This document shows positions 49,820-59,708 of a stretch of DNA of 64,000 nucleotides, one piece after another. This stretch comes from Mariniphaga anaerophila (lineage in GTDB: Bacteria; Bacteroidota; Bacteroidia; Bacteroidales; Prolixibacteraceae). Position 1 is the first letter of the stretch; the number at the start of each line of letters is the position of its first letter. The notes beneath the pieces are model-generated. The model was not told where the DNA came from, made no database searches, and saw only the letters and a program-made list of their open reading frames with translations. Where the stretch lies: positions 334,987 to 398,986 of the forward strand of contig NZ_FQUM01000006.1 of the NCBI RefSeq assembly GCF_900129025.1. The letters are read 5' to 3'. The position numbers were made by a program, and so were the translations under genes.

Positions 49820-52582
49820 CTACCCGGTGGTTCCCATAGCATTGGCAATGGCATTAATGCTTCGTAACAAATTATGCAACAAAAGCTCATGATTCCCATT
49901 TTCTCCCGTTTTTTGGGCGACTCTCCATCGTTTTAATAAATTAACCTGCTGCCGATGCAAGGGGAGGAGAGCTTCAGCCCTGAGCCGGGTAGAATAATAG
50001 TGATTTCTCCGTCTTTCTTCCGGAGGGCTCTCCAGCAACCCGAGCATGGCTTCGCGGGTTAACGCCAGCTCCCGAAGCAGCAACGCCAGTATCTCTTCCC
50101 GCACTTTCGCATCTTCTACCAAACCAGCATACAGCTTCATAATATTTTCATCAGTAGCAGCCAGACTGGTGTCGATATTTGTTAATACATACCGCACGAA
50201 ATCGTCGGTTTTAACCAGCTTTTTTAACTGAATATATTTCTCCGGATGTTCGGTTTTTAGTTTTTGCAGCGTAGATCCAACGCCGTACCAACTTGAAATA
50301 TGCATGCGCGACTGGGTCCAGCTAAATACCCAGGGAATGGCGCGCAAATCAGCCAATGTACGTTTTCCGGTTCGACGAGCCGGACGGGAACCGATTTTAC
50401 TGGATTCGATGGCATCGATGGGAGTGGCGTGTTCGTAAAACGAAATAAATGAAGGATGCCCTGTCAGCGTTTTAAATGCTTCAAAACTTTCATTGGCAAG
50501 ATAACTGAAAAGCTCAGCACGGAGGGTGTTCTCCCCCGCGGCTCCGGCTTTGTTCAGCAAAGTTTGACGCACCAATCCGGCCACCAACAATTCCATATTA
50601 TATGCAGCATTAACTTTATTGGCATACTTCCGCTCAATGGTTTCGCCCTGCTCCGTCATACGAATTAACCCGTTTGTAGTAGAAAGAGGGAGCGATTTTA
50701 AAAACCAGTGAGTTGGGCCGGCACCTCTGCTAATTGTGCCGCCCTTTCCGTGAAAAAAACGAACTTGCACACCATGTTTCCGGGCAACTTCAGAAAGTTT
50801 CACCTGTGCTTCGTACAAATACCAGGTACTTGCCAAAATGCCACCGTCTTTGTTGCTGTCGCTGTAACCAATCATTATATCCTGTATCAGCCGCGGAAGT
50901 TTTTTCTTCTCCCTGATATATTCCAGGCTGTTTCGGGTAACCCGGTGGCTCAAAAACTCATCCAGCACCTGAGGACTTTTCTTTAAATCGTCAATGGTTT
51001 CGAACAGCGGAACAACGGGCAACGGACAAGCCAGTCCGCGAGAATCGAAATGAGACAAACCGGCTTCGCGCATAAAAAGATACACCGTAAACAAATCGGT
51101 TGCATTGCGCGTCATGCTCACAATAAGCGATCCCAGCGACTTACCGGAATAATCCCTGATGTGCTTCCCCAGCGTGCGAAAAGTTTTTACCACCTCGCGA
51201 GCTTTTTCCGACTGCAATAAATCGGTTCTGCTGATAAACGGACGATTGTGCTCCAATTCTTCTTTGATAAACATTTCGTAAGCCGACCTGCTTTTTACAA
51301 CCGATTCGAATTTTGCCGGAAGGCTGCTCTTCACAATATCAAGCAACGCCTGCTCGTAGTAACGGCTGTTCTGTCTTACATCGAGAAGTGCCAGGTGAAA
51401 TCCGAAAACTTTCAGATGACGCAGTACTTTCTGCACATCGGAAACTGCTATAGAACGGGCGCCGTAATCAATCAATGCTTTTTTCAACACAAGCAAATCG
51501 GCCTGCAATTCATCAGAATTCGAGTAAGAAGAAACAGCATCCTGCAACTTTATTCCTCCCGACGCATTTTCAGTTATGGGAAGTTTCTCTTTTATAAACT
51601 GAATGTATTTTTTAAAAGGTTCGTCCGGATTATCAGAAGCAATATCCATTTCACCATACAGTTCATCCATTCGCTCAATGAAATACGAGGGGAGAGAATC
51701 AATATTGCAATAGATGCTCAACTTATCGGAAAGCTCGTTCAGCATGCTTTTGAGCAGCGACAAAGCATGTAGCCGAAAAATCTCCAGCGTTTTTCGTGTT
51801 ACATCGAAAGAGACAAGCGGATGCCCGTCCCGGTCGCCGCCCACCCAGTTTCCAAAACTCAACACCGGAAAATTCTCCGTGTCCTCTACTAACTGCGGAT
51901 TAAACCCTGCTTTTTCCCAGGCCTGTTTCAACTTATAATCCAGGTAATGAATCATCTCCGGAAAAACTTTATGGAAATAATAGAGTACATTTTCCAATTC
52001 AGATTCTACGGCCGGCTTTTCAATAAAAATTTCGCCAATAAACCAGAGTTTATGCAATATTTGTTTGATATCGTACTTTATTTCTTCCTGCTCGTAACTG
52101 GTGTACATCGAATTTTCGCGTTTCACCAGCAGAAGGTAAAGCTGCCGGTAAAGAGCCAGTACCACAGGGCGCTTTGCCTCGGTTGGATGGGCAGTAAGAA
52201 CAGGCTCTGCATGAACCTGCCGAAGACATTCGGCAATGCTTTCTTCCCGCAAACCCTTCAACTTCAAATCGTTAAAAATATCTGCCCACATTCCGCTAAC
52301 ACTTTCCAACCCCGAATTTTCCTGACGGGCACGACGGTTCTGAACAGCCCCGTTCACTTCTGAAAGATTTAGCAACTGAAAGCTGATGGAAAACAAATGC
52401 AGCAGTTTTTGAGCATTTTCGTCATCGAAACGAGGTTCACTTTCCGAAATCCAGGGAATTTGAGCAGCCAGGGCAGCTTCGTTGTTTTCCACTAAAACTT
52501 CGGAGAAACACTCCAAAAGAAATTCTAAATCGGCATACGGTTTTCCCACAGAACTCTTGACCTCTTCGAGAAGACTTTTCAT
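49820..52582 (-). CDS. ppc: phosphoenolpyruvate carboxylase
   Basis: A 920-residue cytosolic enzyme fixing bicarbonate onto phosphoenolpyruvate to make oxaloacetate, an anaplerotic step. The catalytic His132 lies in VLTAHPTEAKR. GNWVGGDRDGHP, the second signature block GYSDSNKDGG and the glycine loop FHGKGGTISRGAGP are all intact. The C-terminus ends IANAMGTTG instead of the almost invariant xNTG, a small change at the site that lines the active site and aspartate pocket. The ATG at 52582 is chosen over an in-frame TTG three codons upstream. Single gene; convergent with the AraC-type regulator. Confidence 0.96.
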   Translation of the reverse strand: MKSLLEEVKSSVGKPYADLEFLLECFSEVLVENNEAALAAQIPWISESEPRFDDENAQKLLHLFSISFQLLNLSEVNGAVQNRRARQENSGLESVSGMWADIFNDLKLKGLREESIAECLRQVHAEPVLTAHPTEAKRPVVLALYRQLYLLLVKRENSMYTSYEQEEIKYDIKQILHKLWFIGEIFIEKPAVESELENVLYYFHKVFPEMIHYLDYKLKQAWEKAGFNPQLVEDTENFPVLSFGNWVGGDRDGHPLVSFDVTRKTLEIFRLHALSLLKSMLNELSDKLSIYCNIDSLPSYFIERMDELYGEMDIASDNPDEPFKKYIQFIKEKLPITENASGGIKLQDAVSSYSNSDELQADLLVLKKALIDYGARSIAVSDVQKVLRHLKVFGFHLALLDVRQNSRYYEQALLDIVKSSLPAKFESVVKSRSAYEMFIKEELEHNRPFISRTDLLQSEKAREVVKTFRTLGKHIRDYSGKSLGSLIVSMTRNATDLFTVYLFMREAGLSHFDSRGLACPLPVVPLFETIDDLKKSPQVLDEFLSHRVTRNSLEYIREKKKLPRLIQDIMIGYSDSNKDGGILASTWYLYEAQVKLSEVARKHGVQVRFFHGKGGTISRGAGPTHWFLKSLPLSTTNGLIRMTEQGETIERKYANKVNAAYNMELLVAGLVRQTLLNKAGAAGENTLRAELFSYLANESFEAFKTLTGHPSFISFYEHATPIDAIESSKIGSRPARRTGKRTLADLRAIPWVFSWTQSRMHISSWYGVGSTLQKLKTEHPEKYIQLKKLVKTDDFVRYVLTNIDTSLAATDENIMKLYAGLVEDAKVREEILALLLRELALTREAMLGLLESPPEERRRNHYYSTRLRAEALLPLHRQQVNLLKRWRVAQKTGENGNHELLLHNLLRSINAIANAMGTTG

Positions 52583-52833
52583 AGGTTCCAAATTGTTTAT
52601 TCTTTACAACTCATCGGCAAAAAAATTTCCGTTTTCCACTTCGAGTAACAAACAGGAAAAAAAGCAACATCCCTGAATATTTTTAAAAAAAAATATCTCC
52701 GAAAAAAATAAAATGCCGAAAGCCAAATTATAACTAGTAATCAAAATATTAAAACGCCCAGAACTGTATGATTCAGGCAATTCCGATTACAACCGAAACA
52801 GAACAATGCTCTTTTTTGTTTTATTTTTTTAAA

Positions 52834-52841
52834 TATATTTG
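52834..52841 (+). promoter_or_regulatory. -7 promoter box (TATATTTG) of the USP-mrp operon
   Basis: Exact TAnnTTTG, 70 bp before the USP ATG; TTTG occurs 15 nt upstream (52815-52818), a slightly short spacing. The rest of the 329-bp ppc-USP gap shows nothing else, and ppc has no recognisable box. Confidence 0.5.
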
Positions 52842-52911
52842 GAACATATCTTAGAATTTTCTGTAAACCATACAGCGAAATTTGTTGTTCAAATAACAAA
52901 GTCATCATACC

Positions 52912-53832
52912 ATGAGACGAAAGATAAAGAACATTCTAATCCCCGTAGATTTTGAAGACACTTCGGTGAAAGCTGTCAGATATTCCGCAAAAATGACGGA
53001 AAAATTAAACGGGAATCTTTTATTGCTTTACGTTATTCACACCCCCGGGCTAATGGCTCAGTTTTTTTCTTCGGGCGACTATCTGGTAAAAATAACCAAC
53101 CAGGCCAAAGACAAACTGCAGGAAATTGCAGATGAAGTAAAAAAAGAAGTACCGGGAGTTAAAATCAACACACGAATTGAGCTGGGCAAACCCTACGAAA
53201 AAATTCTTGAAGTGGCCGACGAATCAGGTGCCACCATGATTGTTCTGGGCGAAAACCACCACAGCGGAGACCCCGAAGACGACCTTGGAACAACCGTTTA
53301 CCATGTCACCCTCAAAGCAAAAATACCGGTGCTCACGTTAAAAGAAGATACCAGTAAAATGAAAGACAGCATTGTTGTTCCGCTTGATTTAACCAAGCAA
53401 ACGCGGGAGCAACTGCTATCGGCTTTATACTACGGACTGGAGTACGGAGCAACTATTCATCTTGTTTCGGCGGTTGTGGGTGGAATTAAAAAAACCGAAA
53501 GCCGCATTTACGGCAAACTGAAAGAAGCCCAGGAAACTCTGGAAATGAACGGGCTGAAATGTGAGATAAAATTGTTCGACCGCTCCAAAATTCCACCGTT
53601 TAAGCGGGTGCTGGAGTATGCGGAAGATGTTGACGCAGGAATGATTTTGCTGATGACCCACCAGGAAGGATACACTTATGACAATTACATCGGAGCATTC
53701 GCTCATCACATTATGAACATGTCAAAAGTCCCGGTCTTCAGTATCGCGTCGCTGTCGAAAGACCCAAATTTTTCTCCGTTTTTCAAAACGCTTGTTGACC
53801 CAATCGGGCTTTTTACATACAAAAAAACTTAA
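52912..53832 (+). CDS. tandem universal stress protein
   Basis: A 306-residue cytosolic protein with two UspA domains (about 1-145 and 150-285). The first begins IKNILIPVDFEDTSVKAVRYS, an ATP-binding-type start with the conserved Asp, and has TMIVLGENHHSGDPEDDLGTT in place of the classic G-x2-G-x9-G-S/T loop, so nucleotide binding is doubtful. The second (SIVVPLDLTKQTREQLLSAL, GMILLMTHQEGYTYDNYIG) is more divergent. Twenty-eight bp separate it from mrpA, so it is very likely the first gene of the antiporter operon. A regulatory or stress-linked role for the antiporter is suggested by position only. Confidence 0.85.
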   Translation: MRRKIKNILIPVDFEDTSVKAVRYSAKMTEKLNGNLLLLYVIHTPGLMAQFFSSGDYLVKITNQAKDKLQEIADEVKKEVPGVKINTRIELGKPYEKILEVADESGATMIVLGENHHSGDPEDDLGTTVYHVTLKAKIPVLTLKEDTSKMKDSIVVPLDLTKQTREQLLSALYYGLEYGATIHLVSAVVGGIKKTESRIYGKLKEAQETLEMNGLKCEIKLFDRSKIPPFKRVLEYAEDVDAGMILLMTHQEGYTYDNYIGAFAHHIMNMSKVPVFSIASLSKDPNFSPFFKTLVDPIGLFTYKKT

Positions 53833-53860
53833 AAAATACACGGAACCTTAAAACAAATTA

Positions 53861-56170
53861 ATGGTTTATATACTGCTTGTTTTCCTCTCTGCTTCTCTGT
53901 TGATTTTTATTCTCCCCGGATGGCTGAAAAAGCAAAAAGCCATTTTACTATCTTTTGTCCAATTCGCCGCTTTCATCTACTTTTTATCCCATGTTTCTGA
54001 AATAACCAGTTATCATTCAAAATCAATTTTTATTGAATGGATTCCGCAACTGGGTCTTAATCTCGAATTTATGCTTGACGGCCTGAGCATGGTTTTCGCA
54101 CTGCTGGTTACCGGCATTGGCGCGCTGGTGTTTCTTTACGCAAAAGATTATATGAAAAGCTATGCCGGAACCGACAAATTTTTCTTTTACCTGATGCTTT
54201 TTAGCGGCGCAATGCTGGGCCTTGTTTTATCGGGAAACCTCATTCAGCTTTTTATTTTTTGGGAACTAACCAGTTTTATTTCCTTCTTCTTAATCAGCTT
54301 TTTTCACGAAAAAGAGTCGGCACGAAAAGCAGCATTTCAGTCGCTTTATATCACCGGGTTTGGCGGGCTCAGCATGCTTGCGGGAATTGTACTTCTGGGA
54401 AGCGTGGTTGACAGCTACTCGTTTTCCGACTGGCTTTCCAATGCCAATGCAATAAAAGAAAGCAATTTATATCTCCCCGGACTGCTACTGATTCTGGCAG
54501 GAATTTTTACCAAATCGGCACAATTTCCGTTTCACTTTTGGTTACCCGGAGCCATGCAGGCTCCTGCGCCGGTAAGCTCGTATTTGCATTCGGCCACCAT
54601 GGTAAAAGCAGGTATTTTTCTGCTTGCCCGGCTCAGTCCGGTTTTGGGTGGAACTCCCGAGTGGACTTACATCATTTCCCTTACCGGGGTTCTTACCATG
54701 CTTACCGGTTCGTACTTCGCCATTACTCAAACCGATTTAAAAGGAATTCTGGCTTTTACCACCATTAATGCCCTCGGGGTTTTAGTGCTGCTTTTGGGAA
54801 TAAATACCACAGAATCGATTAAGGCAGCCATGCTGTTTTTGTTTATTCATGCTTTTTATAAAGCAACGCTGTTTATGGTTGCAGGGCTGATTGAAAAAAA
54901 GACCGGAACAAGGGAGCTCAGACAACTGGGAGGCCTGATAAAATACATGCCCCTTACTTTTGTTATTGCCTTTTTAGCACTGCTGTCAATGGCAGGATTG
55001 CCCCCACTTTTAGGCTTTTTAGGAAAAGAACTGATTTACGAAGCCAAAGTACAGTCCCCGGGAATCGCCTCAATGATATTGATACTTGGAGTAACTTCCA
55101 ACATTTTTATGGTAGCCGTTTCGTTGTATTTTGCCCGGAAAGTTTTTTTGGGAAAACCCGGCAATTTTCCCAAACAACCCAACGAAAGGGGGGCGGCTTT
55201 TTTGATTGGCCCGGGCGTTTTAGCATTGTTAAGCCTGGTGCTTGGCCTTTCTCCCGGTAAACTAGGCTCGGCAGTTATCAAGCCTGCCCTGAGCGCTGTT
55301 TTAGGCGAAGTTGCTGAGGTTAAACTAAAAATCTGGCACGGATTCAACCAGGTATTCTTTTTAAGTATGCTCACAATTATATTGGGCTTTTTGCTGTACG
55401 TTGCCATGCTAAAAAAAGACAAGCTGCTTATCTACTGGAAAAAAATAAACGACGTTGTATTTGCAGTTCAGCTCGACGAAGTATTTGCCTGGGTAATGGA
55501 TAAATTTGTGGCTGTTTCAAAATTAAAAACCAAAACAGTACAACACGGATACCACCGCTTGTACATTCTTACAATCATTGTGTTTACATCGTTACTGCTG
55601 TGGTTTCAGGTTTTTGTAACCCGCTCATGGAATTTTGATATCCCGTTTACGTTGCGGCCATTTTATATTTCGGGGCTCGCGCTTGTCATTATTCTGGCCT
55701 CTGCGGTAAGTGCTGTTTCGCGTTCGCGAATTGTAACCATCATTTCAATGGGAGTAGCCGGCTACGGAATTTCGCTCATTTTTCTGTATTACAGTGCTGT
55801 CGATTTGGCCATCACACAAATTCTGGTAGAAACCCTTACCCTGGTGATGTTTATGGCCATATTGCAGAAGCTGCCTCGATTTGCTGTTTTATCATCCAAA
55901 AAAACAAGGTTGCGGGATTTTTTAATCGCCCTGGGATTTGGTTCGGTAATGACAATTTTGGCACTGAAAGCGGTAAACGTTAACCTGAACCGTTCCATTT
56001 CCGATTTTTATCTGGAAAACAGTTATCTGAAAGCGTTTGGCGAAAACGTGGTTAATGTAATTCTTGTGGACTTCAGGGCGCTTGATACACTGGGCGAAGT
56101 AACGGTTCTTACCATTGCTGCCGTGGGAGTTTATTTATTGTTATCGAAACCCAAAAGCCGAAAATTATGA
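53861..56170 (+). CDS. mrpA: Na+/H+ antiporter subunit MrpA
   Basis: The 769-residue largest subunit of the Mrp multisubunit cation/proton antiporter, homologous to NuoL. The NuoL-like part (~1-490) holds [40 protein letters not shown] with the conserved Glu, the [39 protein letters not shown] block including the key Lys and His residues, and a later proton-channel lysine in [13 protein letters not shown]. The C-terminal ~270 residues carry the MrpA_C/MbhD-like helices and an MbhE-like end ([31 protein letters not shown]), as in full-length MrpA. Its stop overlaps mrpB by 4 bp. Confidence 0.95.
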   Translation: MVYILLVFLSASLLIFILPGWLKKQKAILLSFVQFAAFIYFLSHVSEITSYHSKSIFIEWIPQLGLNLEFMLDGLSMVFALLVTGIGALVFLYAKDYMKSYAGTDKFFFYLMLFSGAMLGLVLSGNLIQLFIFWELTSFISFFLISFFHEKESARKAAFQSLYITGFGGLSMLAGIVLLGSVVDSYSFSDWLSNANAIKESNLYLPGLLLILAGIFTKSAQFPFHFWLPGAMQAPAPVSSYLHSATMVKAGIFLLARLSPVLGGTPEWTYIISLTGVLTMLTGSYFAITQTDLKGILAFTTINALGVLVLLLGINTTESIKAAMLFLFIHAFYKATLFMVAGLIEKKTGTRELRQLGGLIKYMPLTFVIAFLALLSMAGLPPLLGFLGKELIYEAKVQSPGIASMILILGVTSNIFMVAVSLYFARKVFLGKPGNFPKQPNERGAAFLIGPGVLALLSLVLGLSPGKLGSAVIKPALSAVLGEVAEVKLKIWHGFNQVFFLSMLTIILGFLLYVAMLKKDKLLIYWKKINDVVFAVQLDEVFAWVMDKFVAVSKLKTKTVQHGYHRLYILTIIVFTSLLLWFQVFVTRSWNFDIPFTLRPFYISGLALVIILASAVSAVSRSRIVTIISMGVAGYGISLIFLYYSAVDLAITQILVETLTLVMFMAILQKLPRFAVLSSKKTRLRDFLIALGFGSVMTILALKAVNVNLNRSISDFYLENSYLKAFGENVVNVILVDFRALDTLGEVTVLTIAAVGVYLLLSKPKSRKL

Positions 56171-56583
56171 ACTCAGTAATACTTCAACTTGCCGCAAAAT
56201 ATTTACGATGGCTGCTCATATCTTTTGCCGTTTTAGCGCTGCTACGCGGACACAACAATCCGGGCGGAGGGTTTATCGGCGGATTGATGGCCGGACTTGC
56301 AATTGTGTACAAAGGGTTTGCTTTTAACGCTTTTCAGGTTAAAGAAAAACTGCTTAAACGACCTGAACGATACATGGGGCTTGGATTGTTTTTGATTCTA
56401 CTGAGTTTTATCCCGTCTGTATTTGCCGGCAAACCTCTAATGACGGGCATATGGATTACTGTTCCTGTTCCGTTTTTTTCGGGAATTAAACTCGGAACCC
56501 CTTTTCTGTTCGACATCGGGGTATTCTTTACTGTAATTGGCGTAACACTGCTATTTGTCTTCTCATTAACACAAAAAAAATAA
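56167..56583 (+). CDS. mrpB: Na+/H+ antiporter subunit MrpB
   Basis: A 138-residue membrane subunit with four transmembrane helices. Family blocks are [27 protein letters not shown] (conserved GHNxPGGGFxGGL) and PLMTGIW, followed by [26 protein letters not shown]. Translation is coupled to mrpA (ATGA overlap) and mrpC (last base shared). It is part of the A-G complex and not known to act alone. Confidence 0.94.
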   Translation: MNSVILQLAAKYLRWLLISFAVLALLRGHNNPGGGFIGGLMAGLAIVYKGFAFNAFQVKEKLLKRPERYMGLGLFLILLSFIPSVFAGKPLMTGIWITVPVPFFSGIKLGTPFLFDIGVFFTVIGVTLLFVFSLTQKK

Positions 56584-56927
56584 TGGAAATAATACTCGCC
56601 ATAGTTGTTGGATTATTGTACACGGTAGGTGTGTACCTGCTGCTTCGTCGCAGTATTCTGAAATTTATTATCGGACTGATTTTTATGAGCAACGCCACCA
56701 ATTTACTTGTTTTTCTCTCGGCGGGACTGGTTCCCGGAAGCCCCGCTTTTGTGCAGGCAGGTTCAGGCAGCTCGGCACCTCTTGCAGACCCGCTGCCCCA
56801 GGCGCTGGTGCTAACAGCAATTGTCATCGGACTGGGAATTGTGGTTTTCACCCTGGCACTGAAATACAAATTTTTTGAAACTACAGGAACAGACGATTTG
56901 GATCAGCTAAAAAAAACAGATAATTAA
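56583..56927 (+). CDS. mrpC: Na+/H+ antiporter subunit MrpC (NuoK-like)
   Basis: A 114-residue three-helix subunit homologous to NuoK. It has GLLYTVGVYLLLRRSILKFIIGLIFMSNATNLLVF with the conserved Asn and Leu residues, and LADPLPQALVLTAIVIGLGIVVFTLAL, the diagnostic DPLPQALVLTAIVI block. Its glycine/serine loop (GSSAPL) is usual. Overlaps mrpB and mrpD by one base each (TAATG junctions), showing tight translational coupling. Confidence 0.95.
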   Translation: MEIILAIVVGLLYTVGVYLLLRRSILKFIIGLIFMSNATNLLVFLSAGLVPGSPAFVQAGSGSSAPLADPLPQALVLTAIVIGLGIVVFTLALKYKFFETTGTDDLDQLKKTDN

Positions 56928-58414
56928 TGATAACATTCGTTGCGCTACCCATACTTCTTCCGTTTATTTTCATCATCAGCCTGCTTGTGTTTCGTTCTGA
57001 CCGGCTGGCGGGCTGGCTGGGCGTTTTCGGGTCAGGATTACTCATTTTACTTTCGGGGTACCTTTTTATTCTGGTGCAGAAGCACGGCGTAATTGCGTTG
57101 CAAATGGGAGGCTGGGAAGCCCCGTTTGGCATTACGTTGGTGGTTGATTTTCTGAGTGCAATTATGCTGGTTGTTGCAGCATTAATTGTTTTCTCCATTG
57201 CAATTTATGCCTTGCGCTTTTTGCCAAAAACCATCCGGTTAAACCGCTTTTTCATTTTCTTTTTTGGATTGACAATGGGGCTGAACGGAGCGTTTGTTAC
57301 CGGCGATGTTTTCAACCTCTTTGTCTGGTTTGAGGTGATGCTGATGTCGTCTTTTGTATTAATTACACTGGGACGAACAAAAGAGCAACTCGAAGGCGGA
57401 ATTAAATACATGTCACTGAACCTTATTGGTTCGCTTCTTTTTCTGGCGGGAGTAGGATTGCTCTACGGAAAAACCGGAACGCTGAACATGGCGCATCTGG
57501 CTGAAATTTTGAAAAATGACAACCAGGCCATTCTGATGAATACCTCGGCTGTGCTGTTTTTTGTGGCATTTGGAATTAAAGCCGCTGTGTTTCCCCTTTA
57601 CTTTTGGCTTCCGGCTTCGTACCACACTCCCAACATCACCATCTCTTCGCTGTTTGCCGGGTTGCTTACAAAAGTTGGTGTTTACACTTTCATCCGCTTT
57701 TTTACACTGTTTTTTGTGCACGACCAACAGTTTTGGCACCAGCTTCTTCTGATAACAGCCGGATTTACAATGGTAGCCGGAGGCATGGCAGCCGCTGCAC
57801 ATTACGAAACCCGGCGCATACTTTCCTACCACATCATCAGCCAAATAGGGTACATGATAATGGGATTGGGAATTTTTACGCCCCTTGCCATTGCCGGAGC
57901 CATTTTTTTTACGATTCATAATATGATTGCAAAAACCAATACTTTCCTGGTTGCCGGAATGATTGCCAAAGCACGAGGCACTTTTGAGCTGAAAGAAGTG
58001 GGCGGGCTTTTCAAGCAAAGTCCTTTTTTGGCCATCTTGTTTATGGTGCCTGCTTTTGCCCTGGCAGGAGTACCTCCCATTTCAGGCTTTTTTGCCAAAT
58101 TCATATTAATTAAAGCCGGCCTCGAAAATGGAAACTACGTAATAACTGCGGTTGCCATTCTTACCGGAATGCTTACACTCTATTCCATGATAAAAATATG
58201 GAACGAAGCATTTTTAAAGGCACAGCCTGCAAATGAGTATGCAAGTACTCCATTCAAAAAATTAAAATTTGCCGAGTATTTCCCGTCTGTTCTTTTAGGC
58301 GCAACAAGCATTTTAATGGGCCTGTTTGCTGCATATTTATTTGATTTTACAATGAATGCAGCCAATCAGCTTATCGATCCTTCTCTCTATATTGAAACTG
58401 TTCTAAAAGGCTGA
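56927..58414 (+). CDS. mrpD: Na+/H+ antiporter subunit MrpD (NuoM/N-like)
   Basis: A 495-residue polytopic subunit homologous to NuoM/NuoN with about fourteen transmembrane helices. Conserved charges include Glu in FNLFVWFEVMLMSSFVLI, Lys in AFGIKAAVFPLYFWLPASYHTPNI, and the His/Lys-bearing AAHYETRRILSYHIISQIGYM block. The mid-membrane FTIHNMIAKTNTFLVAGMI keeps the lysine of the proton path. Together with MrpA it forms the ion-translocating core. Overlaps mrpC by one base; mrpE follows after 4 bp. Confidence 0.95.
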   Translation: MITFVALPILLPFIFIISLLVFRSDRLAGWLGVFGSGLLILLSGYLFILVQKHGVIALQMGGWEAPFGITLVVDFLSAIMLVVAALIVFSIAIYALRFLPKTIRLNRFFIFFFGLTMGLNGAFVTGDVFNLFVWFEVMLMSSFVLITLGRTKEQLEGGIKYMSLNLIGSLLFLAGVGLLYGKTGTLNMAHLAEILKNDNQAILMNTSAVLFFVAFGIKAAVFPLYFWLPASYHTPNITISSLFAGLLTKVGVYTFIRFFTLFFVHDQQFWHQLLLITAGFTMVAGGMAAAAHYETRRILSYHIISQIGYMIMGLGIFTPLAIAGAIFFTIHNMIAKTNTFLVAGMIAKARGTFELKEVGGLFKQSPFLAILFMVPAFALAGVPPISGFFAKFILIKAGLENGNYVITAVAILTGMLTLYSMIKIWNEAFLKAQPANEYASTPFKKLKFAEYFPSVLLGATSILMGLFAAYLFDFTMNAANQLIDPSLYIETVLKG

Positions 58415-58418
58415 AACG

Positions 58419-58751
58419 ATGAAAATTCTGAAAAAAACATATTATCTGCTTGCGTTCTGTCTATTCTACCTGTTTAAACTGGTGCAGTCGAATATTTACA
58501 TTGCGTGGGACATTCTGACTCCCGGCAAGCAATCGAATCCAGCATTTGTTGAAGTGCCGGTAATTTTAAATTCAGACACGGGATTATTAATGTTCAGCAA
58601 TTTGCTGTCGATGACACCGGGGACACTGAGCCTCGATATAAGCCGGGATAAAAAAACAATGCTGGTGCACGTTTTATATTATTCTGATGAAGAACAAATA
58701 CAAAACGGATTAAAAGAAATGCAACAAAAAATAAAAAGAATAACCGGGTAA
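58419..58751 (+). CDS. mrpE: Na+/H+ antiporter subunit MrpE, short form
   Basis: A 110-residue subunit. It shows the MrpE core (YLFKLVQSNIYIAWDILTP, VEVPVILNSDTGLLMFSNLLSMTPGTLSLDI, MLVHVLYYSDEE) but only one clear N-terminal hydrophobic segment. The Bacillus protein is roughly 160 residues with additional N-terminal helices, so this is a short form lacking part of the membrane region. The start is clear: the ATG lies 4 bp after the mrpD stop. The frame is intact, so this looks like a lineage variant and not damage. Confidence 0.9.
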   Translation: MKILKKTYYLLAFCLFYLFKLVQSNIYIAWDILTPGKQSNPAFVEVPVILNSDTGLLMFSNLLSMTPGTLSLDISRDKKTMLVHVLYYSDEEQIQNGLKEMQQKIKRITG

Positions 58752-58754
58752 ACA

Positions 58755-59030
58755 ATGAACGATTCGATATCAACAACAGTTCTTCTCATTGCATTCTCGT
58801 TGCTTTTAGCGGCGCTGATTCTTGCCTTTACGCGTCTTTTAAAAGGCCCGTCGATAAACGATCGTATCGCAGCCATGGATGTTATTTCAATTGTAGTAAT
58901 GGGGTTTATTCTGGTTTACAGCGTACTCATTAATAATGCCATGTATTTCGATATTCCAATTGTTATTTCGCTGATTTCATTTATTGGAACGGTAGCAGTC
59001 TCAACCTATTTAAAACACAAAAATGGATAA
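58755..59030 (+). CDS. mrpF: Na+/H+ antiporter subunit MrpF
   Basis: A 91-residue three-helix subunit with the family pattern ILAFTRLLKGPSINDRIAAMDVISIVVMGFILVYSV (conserved GPxxxDRIxAxD), then DIPIVISLISFIGTVAVSTYLKHKNG. The GP-DRI-D segment sits at the membrane face and is conserved for complex assembly. It starts 3 bp after mrpE and overlaps mrpG by 8 bp. Confidence 0.94.
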   Translation: MNDSISTTVLLIAFSLLLAALILAFTRLLKGPSINDRIAAMDVISIVVMGFILVYSVLINNAMYFDIPIVISLISFIGTVAVSTYLKHKNG

Positions 59031-59313
59031 AATAATTATTTCGATATTTATTCTTGCCGGTTCGTTTTTTATTTTGGTGGCCGCTATCGGATTGCTACGT
59101 TTTAAGGATCTATACGCCAGGTTGCATGCCGGTACAAAAGCGCCTTCCTTTGGCATCTTACTGCTACTTATCGGGGTAAGCATCTACTTTAACACGCCCG
59201 TAGTTTACATTAAATCGCTATTCATAATCGTATTTATTTACCTAACAGCGCCCCTAGGTGCCCACGCTATCGCAAAATCATTTGACAACAAAGGGAAGAA
59301 CAAAAAGCAATAA
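59023..59313 (+). CDS. mrpG: Na+/H+ antiporter subunit MrpG
   Basis: A 96-residue three-helix subunit, the last of the complete A-G set. Family blocks are GSFFILVAAIGLLRFKDLYARLHAGTKAPSFGILLLLIGVSIYF (conserved G-x-x-R-F-x-D-x-Y-x-R-L-H-A) and FLTAPLGAHAIAKSFDNKG-like LTAPLGAHAIAKS. Overlaps mrpF by 8 bp. No clear terminator follows in the 395-bp gap to the next gene. Confidence 0.94.
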   Translation: MDKIIISIFILAGSFFILVAAIGLLRFKDLYARLHAGTKAPSFGILLLLIGVSIYFNTPVVYIKSLFIIVFIYLTAPLGAHAIAKSFDNKGKNKKQ

Positions 59314-59530
59314 TTACCCGACATCATTTCCTGAAACCGGACACTCAAAAACTGCATTTTTCTTATTAACAATCATGTTGAAAAAGGGGAGCAGCTGTGC
59401 TAAAACGAATTGCAAAGAGCTTCTATCTGCATTCAGATAAAAAAAAATCGCCCATTCAATATTTTTTCATTCCCCACAAACAAGCTGACAATCAACACGC
59501 TAAAAATACAATACAAAATAATTGCAATAT

Positions 59531-59577
59531 TTTTAGTACTATGTGTTGCACAGTACTAAAAAAAATACATATATTTG
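59531..59577 (+). promoter_or_regulatory. palindromic operator and promoter of the PadR-PspC operon
   Basis: An inverted repeat TTTTAGTACT-N11-AGTACTAAAA (59531-59540 and 59552-59561, perfect 10-bp arms) surrounds the -33 TTG (59546-59548). The -7 box TATATTTG (59570-59577) follows after 21 nt. A dimeric repressor on the repeat would block this promoter; the PadR-family protein encoded downstream is the natural candidate. The rest of the 59314-59708 gap shows nothing else I can name. Confidence 0.65.
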
Positions 59578-59708
59578 CATTACCAACAACAGTGTATTTA
59601 AAAGTAGTTTTTAAAAAAAAGTTCTATACAAGTTGTAACGTTTCACAAAAAACTACGTCATAATAGCAGAAACAAAGAAACAAGAAAACAAACAGAGAAG
59701 CAGAAGCC

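Noticed and set aside
57413..58018. 201-codon minus-strand frame
   Set aside because: Antisense to mrpD; Cys/His-rich composition results from the complement of membrane-helix codons.
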